DNA of 55,743 nucleotides from a virus: positions 1-55,743 of the IMG/VR virus record IMGVR_UViG_3300046167_000092, one strand, 5' to 3'. This document shows positions 14,589-23,273 of this stretch, piece by piece. Positions within the stretch are counted from its first letter, which is position 1; every line of letters begins with the position of its first letter. The notes under the pieces were generated by a model. The model saw only the letters and a list, made by a program, of their open reading frames with translations, had not been told where the DNA came from and made no database searches. The translations under genes and the position numbers were made by a program.

Positions 14589-14735
14589 ATGAAAATTAAA
14601 GCACCAAAAGGACACCATTGGATGAAACAAAAAAATGGTACGTTTAAATTAATGAAACACACAGGTAAGTTTGTAAAACACAAAGGTGCAAGTTTAGAAG
14701 CAAACTTTCCAATTCAAAAGGTTCATAAAAAATAA
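14589..14735 (+). CDS. Small basic protein after the capsid
   Basis: A 48-residue, His/Lys-rich protein, MKIKAPKGHHWMKQKNGTFK..., ending in KVHKK. The start at 14589 is chosen because the longer frame would run through the terminator stem. TAGGA lies 9 bases upstream. The stop shares a base with the next gene's ATG. Function unknown; its place suggests a minor head protein. Confidence 0.65.
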   Translation: MKIKAPKGHHWMKQKNGTFKLMKHTGKFVKHKGASLEANFPIQKVHKK

Positions 14736-15502
14736 TGGCTACAACATATCTTGACATAACTAATGAAGTATTAAGAGAACTCAATGAAGTTCCATTGACT
14801 GCTGCAAACTTTACAAACGCTACAGGTATTCAGAAGTTTGTTAAAGATAGTATCAATAAATCTATATTTGATATAGCTAACGAAGAACCACAATTACCTT
14901 TCTTTTCTGCAGGAGTAAGTGGAGGCACAGACCCTTTTTATGGTAACGTAACAGTTGCTACCGTTGCAGGACAAAGATGGTACACATTAAAGTCTGATAG
15001 TTCTAGTATTACTACAGACTACTCATCAATAGATTGGGATGACTTTTATGTTACAACAATCAACGTAAGTGGAGAAACAACACCTTATGTCTCTAAAGGT
15101 TTAAAGTTTCTTACGAATACAGACTGGACAAGATACTACAGAGACAGTGAGAATGCAGATGATGCAGATACTCAAAACCACGGAGAGCCTAGATTTGTTA
15201 TCAAGTCTCCTGACAATAGAAAGTTTGGATTAAGTCCAATACCTGATAAGGTTTATAATATACACTTTTATGCTTTTGTAAGACCGACTGCGTTATCAGC
15301 ATATGATGACACAATCACTTTACCAGAGCAGTACAGTAATATAATAACAGCTAGAAGTCGTTATTACATTTGGCAGTTTAAAGAAAGCCCACAACAAGCA
15401 GCTTTCGCATTGGATGATTATAAAAAAGGTATGAAGTATATGAAATCAAACCTAATGAATCCAGCTCCAAAGTATATGACAGACGATAGAACTTACTTTT
15501 AA
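14735..15502 (+). CDS. Tail adaptor (tail tubular A-like) protein
   Basis: A 255-residue protein. It starts MATTYLDITNEVLRELNEVP, the usual opening of podovirus adaptor proteins that form the ring between portal and tail nozzle (T7 gp11 group). The C-terminal helix region (about 200-240, ITARSRYYIWQFKESPQQAA) is also typical. It is followed three bases later by the nozzle gene, as in T7-like gene order. No membrane segment or signal is present. Confidence 0.8.
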   Translation: MATTYLDITNEVLRELNEVPLTAANFTNATGIQKFVKDSINKSIFDIANEEPQLPFFSAGVSGGTDPFYGNVTVATVAGQRWYTLKSDSSSITTDYSSIDWDDFYVTTINVSGETTPYVSKGLKFLTNTDWTRYYRDSENADDADTQNHGEPRFVIKSPDNRKFGLSPIPDKVYNIHFYAFVRPTALSAYDDTITLPEQYSNIITARSRYYIWQFKESPQQAAFALDDYKKGMKYMKSNLMNPAPKYMTDDRTYF

Positions 15503-15505
15503 AAT

Positions 15506-17107
15506 ATGGCACGTTCACAACCTTTTACCGTAGCATGTGCAGGTGGCTTAGTAACATCAGCTAACTCAATAGACTTGTTACGTACACCCGGAGTTGCTAC
15601 AGTTTTACAAAACTTTGAAGTATCTATTGAAGGTGGATACAGACGTATTAATGGGTTTAGTAAGTTTGGTGCAGGAGATGCAGTTCAACCTACAGGAAGC
15701 ACAACAACTATATTAGGTACTCAACCTTATGCAGATGGTGTTGTAGTTGCTGCAGGTACTAATATATACTTTACACAAGACGGTATTACTTGGCTAACAA
15801 TAAATAGATTATCTGCAGGTAGTGGAGATAACTATTCAACCTTTACAGGTAAAAGTATTACAGCAAGAACTTTACAAGGACAATGTCAGTTTGCAATGTT
15901 TGAAGGTGCTGGACAAGATTATGGAAGTATTATAATAGCTGACGGAGTTAATGAGCCTTTTAGTTTTAGAATGGAAGGTACAGGAGCTTTAAGCACAAGA
16001 ACATACTTTACAGAAGAAATAACAGTTACAGGTACTAAAGGCGTACAGTTTATTACAGCTCATGACCATCATTTAATAGCTGCTGGTGTAACTGATAATG
16101 AAAATACAGTTTACTATAGTGTTAATAATGACCCTACATCTTTTAGTGGTACTGGTGCAGGTGCAGTAACTATATCAGATAAGATAGTAGGCATTAAAGG
16201 TTTCCGTACAGATTTATTTATATTTTGTGAAAACAGTATTCATAAACTTATAAACATTAATAACTCAAGCACAGTAGCAGTAATACCTGTTGCTGAAAGT
16301 GTAGGATGTTTAAGTGGCTACAGTATTCAAGAAATTGGTGGCGATTTAATATTTTTAGCACCTGATGGATTAAGAACAGTTGCTGGTACATCAAGAATTG
16401 GTGACGTTGAATTAGGTACAGTTAGTAAATCAATACAACCTATTATAACAGAACTAGCACAGAATGTCAATAACTATATAATAAGCAGTGTAGTATTAAG
16501 AGAAAAATCACAGTATAGATTATTTTATAGTAATGAAGGCTTGACAAATGCTTCACAAAGAGGTATAATAGGTACACTAAGACCAAATGGTTTTGAATGG
16601 TCTGAAATACTAGGTATGGAAGTTACAGCTATAGGTTCAGGATTTGATACTAACGGTATTGAACAATACTATCACGGAGATACAGACGGTTATGTTTATT
16701 TACATAACTCAGGCGATAACTTTGATGGTAGTGCAATAGATGCAAGATATCAAACACCCGATTACGATTATGGAGACTTTGGAACTTTAAAAACTTTACA
16801 CTATGTTAAACTTTCAATAGGTCCTGAAAATGAAGTACAACCTTCAGTAAGAGTTAGATTTGATTATGACAGTAACGAAACACCACAACCCGAAGATTAT
16901 TTATTAGAAAGCGTACCAGCTCCATCAATATTTGGTACAGCTTTGTTTGGAACAGCAAAGTTTGGAGCATCTGAACAACCTTTAGTTAGGTTAGCATTAC
17001 AAGGTAGTGGTTACTCTAATAGCTTTAGAATATTAACAAACGATACAAACGCACCATACACAATAAACGGACTATACATAGATTACATTCCATCAGGTAG
17101 GAGATAA
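15506..17107 (+). CDS. Tail nozzle (tail tubular B-like) protein
   Basis: A 533-residue beta-rich protein. Its N-terminus (FTVACAGGLVTSANSIDLLR, then TPGVATVLQNFEVSIEGGYR) is characteristic of the propeller-like nozzle and DNA-stabilising tail proteins of podoviruses. Short repeated Gly/Thr strands follow through the middle, including SVGCLSGYSIQEIGGDLIFL (about 262-285), with YTINGLYIDYIPSGRR at the end. It should form the distal tail tube that the fibres attach to. Confidence 0.8.
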   Translation: MARSQPFTVACAGGLVTSANSIDLLRTPGVATVLQNFEVSIEGGYRRINGFSKFGAGDAVQPTGSTTTILGTQPYADGVVVAAGTNIYFTQDGITWLTINRLSAGSGDNYSTFTGKSITARTLQGQCQFAMFEGAGQDYGSIIIADGVNEPFSFRMEGTGALSTRTYFTEEITVTGTKGVQFITAHDHHLIAAGVTDNENTVYYSVNNDPTSFSGTGAGAVTISDKIVGIKGFRTDLFIFCENSIHKLININNSSTVAVIPVAESVGCLSGYSIQEIGGDLIFLAPDGLRTVAGTSRIGDVELGTVSKSIQPIITELAQNVNNYIISSVVLREKSQYRLFYSNEGLTNASQRGIIGTLRPNGFEWSEILGMEVTAIGSGFDTNGIEQYYHGDTDGYVYLHNSGDNFDGSAIDARYQTPDYDYGDFGTLKTLHYVKLSIGPENEVQPSVRVRFDYDSNETPQPEDYLLESVPAPSIFGTALFGTAKFGASEQPLVRLALQGSGYSNSFRILTNDTNAPYTINGLYIDYIPSGRR

Positions 17108-17112
17108 ACACA

Positions 17113-20100
17113 ATGGCAGGTTACACAAGACAAAGTACATTCGCAGACGGAGATACAATCACTGCTGCATTATTTAATAATGAGTACAACCAACTTTTAA
17201 ATGCTTTTAGTAATACAGGTGGTCACAAACATGATGGCACTGCTGCACGAAGGACCAGTTATAGGTCTTAATTGGTGATGCAGGAGAAACTTCTCCAAAT
17301 AATAAAGTCTTAATAGATACAACAAACAATTACATTGAATTTTATGTTGAAGTATCTTCAGCATCTGTACAACAACTATACATAGCTGATGGAGCTATTA
17401 TACCTGTTACAGATAGTGATATAGATTTAGGTACAACAAGTTTAAGATTTAAAGATACATATACAGATACAATTACAACTACAGGTAATGTAGCAGTAGG
17501 TGGTAATCTAACAGTCACAGGTACTACAACTTTTAACGGTGGTACAATCACTATGGGTGATGCAGCTACTGATAACGTAGTCTTTGGTGCTGATGTAGAT
17601 TCTAACATTATCCCTGACGATGATGACAGTTATGACTTAGGTAGTTCTTCACAAGAGTGGAGAAACCTTTACATAGATGGAACTGCAAACATTGATAGTC
17701 TTGTAGCTGATACAGCAGATATTAATGGTGGTACTATTGATGGTGCTGTTATTGGTGGTTCTACTCCTGCAGCTATTACAGGTACAGCCATTACTGGTAC
17801 AAGCTTTGTAATTGGTAGTGCTACTATAACTGAAGCAGAACTAGAAATACTAGATGGTGCTACAGTAACTACAGACGAACTAAACATCCTAGATGGCGTT
17901 ACAGCTAGTGCAGCAGATATTAATCTTATAGATGGTATAACTAACGGAACTGTTATAGCAAGTAAAGCAATTATTACAGATGCTAATAAAGACATTACAG
18001 GTGGTAGAAACATTACTATCTCCGGAGAACTTGATGCAGGTTCACTTGACGTATCAGGTAATGTAGATGTAGACGGTACACTTGAAACAGATGCACTATC
18101 TATAAATGGTACAACAGTTACAAGTACAGCCGCAGAGTTAAACATACTTGACGGTAAAGCTTTCCTTGATGAAGATGACATGTCTTCAAACAGTGCTACA
18201 GGTATTGCTTCTCAACAATCTATTAAAGCTTATGTAGATACACAAATTACTGCAGAAGACTTAGACATTACTACAGATAGTGGAACTATTGCAATAGACT
18301 TAGATAGTGAAACATTAACTGTATCAGGTGGTACAGGTCTTGATAGTTCTGCAACAGGTAATGCAGTTACTCTAGCAATTGATAGTACAGTAGCAACTCT
18401 TACAGGTTCACAGACTTTAACAAACAAATCACTAACTGCTCCTACGCTTACAGGTACTGCTGTAGTAGCTTCACTAGACATCTCAGGCGATATAGACGTA
18501 GACGGAACTACTAACCTAGACGTAGTAGATATAGATGGTGCTGTAGATATGGCAAGTACTCTTAATGTTTCAGGTGCTATAACAGCAACAGATTTATTAA
18601 TAGATACTGATGTTATTGTTACAGATTCCACAAATGACCGAGTTGGTATTAATAAAACTTCTCCAGCTACTACTTTAGATGTTGGTGGTAATATTTATTT
18701 TTCAGGTATAGTGCGAGGAACTTCAGATGGTTCTGAGTCTGCTCCTTCTATTCAGCCCGGTAATGATGGTGATACTGGTCTCTTTAGACCAACAGCTAAC
18801 ACAATAGGTTTTAGTACTGGTGGTACAGAACGCATGAGAATTATCTCAACAGGCATAGACGTAACAGGTGCAGTTAATTTAAGTGATACTTATGGTCTTC
18901 AGTGGGGAACTGGTAACGAACGTATAACAGGAGTAAACACTGGTAACTCACTTAGGTTCATAACCAACAATCAAGAACGCATGAGAGTAACTACAACAGG
19001 CATAGATGTAACAGGCACAGCAGTAACAGATGGTCTTACAGTAGCAGGTAATGTCTCAGTAGACGGTGGAACAATTAAACTTGATGGTAATTATCCAACT
19101 GGTACTGATAATGTAGCTTTAGGACAAAACGCTTTAACTAATGTTACAACTGGTCAAAAAAATACTGCTATAGGTGATGATGCTATGTTTACCACTACAG
19201 AAGGTAATTACAATGTAGCTGTAGGTGAGGGTGTATTAGAAGATAATACAACAGGAGGTTTTAATGTAGCTATAGGCAGACAAGCTCTTAATAGTAATAC
19301 AACAGCTTCAAATAATACTGGTGTTGGTTATTTTGCTTTACAAGCAAACACTACAGGTGCAGGAAACGTAGCAGTTGGAAAAAATGCTCTTGATACTAAT
19401 ACCACAGGACAAGTTAATGTTGCTGTAGGGCAAGGTGCATTAAGTGCTAATACTACAGCAAATTACAACGTAGGTATTGGAGTAGATGCTTTAGGTTCTA
19501 ACACTACAGGTACTGAAAATACAACAGTAGGTAGTTTAACTTTAGACGCTAATATCACTGGTTCAAATAATGAAGCATTTGGATATGCAGCGTTATCAGG
19601 CAATACAACAGGTAATAGTAATGTTGCTATAGGTACTGTAGCATTATTAAATAACACTACAGCATCTAACAACACAGCAGTAGGTAGAAGTGCTTTAACA
19701 GCAAACACTACAGGTAATACTCTTGTTGCTATAGGATATAATGCACTTGGGTCAAATACAACAGCTAATAATAATGTTGCAATAGGAGCTGAAGCCTTAG
19801 AAGCTAATACCACTGGTGCAGATAATGTAGCTATGGGTAAAGCAGCTTTAGCAGATAATACCACAGGTAACTACAATACTGGAGTAGGTACTTTAGCATT
19901 ATTAGATAATACAACAGGTAGTAACAATACATCTTTTGGTTATTTTTCTTTAGTAAACAATACTACAGCTAATAACAATACAGCTATTGGTTACTTAGCT
20001 ATGGAACAAAACACTACAGGTACTGTAAACACAGCAGTTGGAGCAGAAGCACTTGATGCTAATACAACTGGTAGTGATAATAATGCTTTTGGGTATCATT

Positions 20101-21950
20101 CTTTAAGTAGTAATACAACTGGTGGTGCAAATATTGGTATAGGTAGAGGAGCTTTATTTTCAAATACTACTGCAAATAACAATACAGCAGTTGGTTATTT
20201 ATCTATGGCATCAAACACTACAGGTACAGGTAATACTGCTGTAGGTTATTCATCTTTAGATGCAACAAATGCAAGTTACAGTACAGCAGTTGGGTATGCT
20301 TCTTTAGGTTCTAATACTACAGGTGCAGACAGTACAGCAGTAGGTGCTTTATCTTTAGATGCTAATACTACTGGTAATCAAAATGTTGGAATAGGAGTAC
20401 ATGCTTTAGGTTCTAATACTACAGCTAATAATAACACTGCTGTAGGTTATAGTGCTTTATCAGCAAACACTACAGCATCAGGTAATGTTGCTGTTGGGTA
20501 TTCAGCAATGCAAGATGGAACAACAGGAGCTAACTCTACAGCAATAGGTTATGAAGCATTAGCAAATGTAACAACTGTTAATGGAAATCACGCTTTTGGT
20601 TTTAGAGCATTAAAGGCTAATACTTCAGGTACAGGTAATACAGCAGTTGGTGGCGGTTCTTTACAAGCAAACACTACAGGTCCTTATAATACTGCTATAG
20701 GTGCTAATACTTTAGATGTTAATACAACTGGTGGTCAAAATACTGGCGTAGGTTATGGTGCTTTATCAGGTAATACAACTGCATCTAATAACACTGCTGT
20801 TGGATTTGAGTCTTTGATTACAAACACTACAGGTGGAGAAAATACAGCAGTAGGTAGAGATTCTTTAAAACTAAACACTACAGCAAGTAGTAATTCAGCT
20901 TTTGGTTATGCTGCTTTACGAAATAATACTACAGGTACTCAAAATACAGGCTTGGGCGAATCTGCACTTAGGGCAAACACAACAGCCAGTAACAATACTG
21001 CAGTTGGTTTTTCAGCTCTTACAGCAAACACTACAGGTTATTCAAATGTTGCAATAGGACAATTTTCATTAGATGCAAATACAACAGGATTAGCAAATAC
21101 TGCTCTAGGTCACAATGCATTAACAGGAAATACAACAGCAAATAATAACGTAGCAGTTGGTTATAATTCTTTAGAAGTAAACACTACAGGAACTCAAAAT
21201 ACTGCCCTTGGTTCTTCTTCTTTAGAATCACAAACAACAGCATCAAGTAATGTAGCCGTTGGGTATGATGCAGGAGCTAAAGTAACTACTGGAGGAGCTA
21301 ATACTCTTATAGGTACTTTTGCAGGAGATAACTTAACTACAGCTTCTGGAAATACTTTAGTAGGCTACAATTCAGGTACTTATCAAACACCTGATTTAAC
21401 TACTGGTATAGCTAATACTATGTTTGGTGCTTACAACACAGGAACTAGTGCTACTGCTAATGACCAACATGGTTTCGGATATAATTTAGATTGTGCTGCA
21501 AACTTTACAACTCTTGGAGGAGGTTCTACTGATAGTAGATTGGCTTTTGGTGGCACATCTTGGGCAGCAGTTTCTGACATAAGAGTTAAAAAAGATATAA
21601 AAGATGCTGAAGCAGGATTAAGTTTCATAAACGATTTAAGACCAGTAACTTTTAATTACAAAACTAAAGGCGAAATACCTGATAATTTTAAAGGTTATGA
21701 AGAAGGCTCTACAGAAGCATATAAAAATGAAAAAACTCAACATGGTTTTATAGCTCAAGAAGTTAAAGAGGTTATTGATAATCATGATGAAATTACTAAT
21801 GGTTTTAAAATGTGGCATGAGTTAGACCATACAGGACAACAAGAAATTGCTGAAGGTTATTTAATACCAATTTTAACTAAAGCAGTACAAGAACTGTCTA
21901 CGCAAGTAGATGAATTAAAAGCCGAAATACAAACTTTAAAAGGAGAATAA
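17113..21950 (+). CDS. Tail fibre with repeats and S74 chaperone, frame broken twice near its start
   Basis: The start at 17113 (MAGYTRQSTFADGDTITAAL) reads into GGHKHDGTAA, then an extra C at 17248 and an extra A at about 17269-17272 shift the frame. Removing both gives a continuous protein of about 1610 residues (GTAAEGPVIGLIGDAGETSP follows). The unbroken part begins by 17553. Order: trimer-type fibre shaft with ILDGxTxTxxELNxLDG motifs, about 43 copies of a 17-residue repeat (19107-21330), then a Peptidase S74 self-cleaving chaperone (about 21560-21950, SDIRVKKDI with the nucleophile Ser). It binds the host surface. Consensus errors are likely, because the resulting junction matches the usual fibre text. 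Confidence 0.88.
19107..21330 (+). repeat. 51-bp tandem protein repeats in the tail fibre
   Basis: About 43 degenerate units of 17 codons follow the pattern ALxxNTTGxxNxAVGxx (for example ALQANTTGAGNVAVGKN). The regular Asn/Thr/Gly spacing resembles left-handed beta-roll repeats of trimeric adhesins. The copy number could vary by recombination and would be hard to assemble. Confidence 0.88.
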
Positions 21951-21951
21951 T

Positions 21952-22227
21952 ATGGCACAAACAGTAAGCGAAGTCTTAACAGCAGCAACAGATAGCGTAA
22001 CACTTATCAACGGTGTAAACGGTGGAACTTGGGATGTTGAAGGCATGGAGCAATCTGACATTAACGATATGGTACAAAGGAACGTAGACCACATAGAACT
22101 AGTATTAGCCTATGAACCTGTTGATTCAGATGACGATACTCCAGACGTAGCTGGTAGTTCAGATGATAAAACATCTTATACTACAGCAGTTGCAACTGGT
22201 AAGACATACATAACTGATAACAGTTAA
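21952..22227 (+). CDS. Small tail-region protein, unknown function
   Basis: A 91-residue acidic protein, MAQTVSEVLTAATDSVTLIN..., with NGGTWDVEGMEQSDINDMVQ in the middle and an Asp/Thr-rich tail. It begins two bases after the fibre gene, with AAAGGAGAA as SD. No signal or membrane segment. It may be a fibre accessory or assembly protein; nothing in the sequence proves this. Confidence 0.68.
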   Translation: MAQTVSEVLTAATDSVTLINGVNGGTWDVEGMEQSDINDMVQRNVDHIELVLAYEPVDSDDDTPDVAGSSDDKTSYTTAVATGKTYITDNS

Positions 22228-22232
22228 GTACA

Positions 22233-22475
22233 ATGGAATTAACACCATATTTATTTTGGAATATCTTTATAACTTTGGTGTTAGCTCCAGTGCTTTACAG
22301 CATCAGACAAAACACTGAAGAGTCTAAACGACTCGACATTCTCTTGAATAAAACACGTGAAGAGATTGCAAAAGACTACGTAACTAAAAATGAAGTTAGA
22401 GATGACATGGGAATCCTCATGGATAGAATAGATAAAATCGGAGAAAAGCTTGACAAACTCTTTGAAGTCAAGTAA
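22233..22475 (+). CDS. Small membrane-anchored coiled-coil protein
   Basis: An 80-residue protein with an N-terminal membrane helix (about 6-22, YLFWNIFITLVLAPVLYSI), then a charged coiled coil. This N-in anchor plus helix fits an inner-membrane spanin-like or holin-associated component, but no partner lipoprotein is evident nearby. It ends within the promoter boxes at 22450-22478. Confidence 0.65.
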   Translation: MELTPYLFWNIFITLVLAPVLYSIRQNTEESKRLDILLNKTREEIAKDYVTKNEVRDDMGILMDRIDKIGEKLDKLFEVK

Positions 22476-22478
22476 AAT
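22450..22478 (+). promoter_or_regulatory. Probable sigma70 promoter inside the late region
   Basis: TTGACA (22450-22455), a 17-base spacer and TAAAAT (22473-22478). The spacing is perfect and the -10 has one mismatch. The first 13 bases (CTTGACAAACTCT) are the same as at the promoter at 5202. CTTGAC/GTCAAG (22449-22454 with 22467-22472) forms an inverted repeat around the spacer. It overlaps the 3' end of the gene at 22233-22475. Confidence 0.65.
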
Positions 22479-22498
22479 AGGTATAAAGGGATTTATAA

Positions 22499-23273
22499 GT
22501 GGATAGAAGAAGTAACAATATATTAAAGAAGTATAAAAGCAGTGCTAAATCAGCAACGTCTTCTAAAAAAAAGTCAGTAAAGACACCACCAAAGAAAACA
22601 GTACCACCTAGGAAAGAAACAGTAAAGACACCACCAAAGAAAACAGTACCACCTAGGAAAGAAACAGCAAAGACACCACCAAAGAAAACAGTACCACCAA
22701 AGAAACCTGCTCCGACTCCTGCTCCTACCCCAGCACCGACTCCAGCCCCAACAGCAGCACCGACACCTGCTCCAAACATAACTCCAGTAAAGGAATTAAA
22801 TATGAAACAAAAAAAAACAAAAAAAACCAGTAAAAAAACCAGTAAAAGCACCTGAAGAAAGAAGAGACCCACCAATGTCTATAGGTGGCGTAGGTGGTGG
22901 ACAAGGTGGTCCGGGAGAAAATGAACCAACACCTGCACCAACAGCAGCTCCAACAGCAGCTCCAACAGCAGCACCAACAGCAGCCCCTACTCCTGCACCA
23001 ACTACAGCTCCTTCTACAAACCTTGAAATAGAAAGAAAAACAGAAACTCCTGTACAAGAAGATGGAACAGTTTTTAGTACTTATCAAAAAGACGCTGCAT
23101 TAGAAGCTGCAAGAAAAGAAAGAATTAGAGAAACAGGATTACAAACTGAAGCTGCTGCAAGAGGAGAAGTTCCTGAAGGTGCTAAACTTAAAGATGCTGA
23201 ACAAGTAGGAGGAATAGACCCTGAAACTGGAGAGCCTATAGTACGAGACCAAGTTACTACTGAAAATGGCTGA
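22499..23273 (+). CDS. Pro/Ala/Lys-rich virion-type protein, frame shifted in A-runs
   Basis: The first part (22499-22855, GTG start) has a 15-residue Lys/Pro repeat and a Pro-Ala-Thr linker, then stops. The second part opens before 22875: reading from about 22820 gives KPVKKPVKAPEERRDPP, then MSIGGVGGG and a second Pro-Ala-Thr linker. One extra base within A9 (22809-22817) or A8 (22819-22826) splits what should be a single protein of about 258 residues. This may be a consensus error, or polymerase slippage on A9. The second half ends in a helical, charged region and overlaps the next gene by 8 bases. Confidence 0.72.
22576..22698 (+). repeat. 45-bp tandem repeat, nearly three copies
   Basis: The unit coding for VKTPPKKTVPPRKET (22576-22620) is repeated at 22621-22665 and partly from 22666. 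The first two differ very little. It extends a Lys/Pro linker in the protein at 22499-23273. Confidence 0.85.

Noticed and set aside
17342-19864. Minus-strand Ser/Val/Pro-rich frames inside the tail fibre
   Set aside because: Repeated plus-strand Thr/Asn/Gly codons keep the opposite strand open. The fibre frame with S74 end is clearly the real one.
22468-23087. Long minus-strand frames full of Gly/Val or Cys/Trp opposite the Pro-Ala-Thr gene
   Set aside because: They are mirror frames of simple repeats (Pro-Ala-Thr codons) and have no SD or sensible composition. The plus-strand gene explains the openness.
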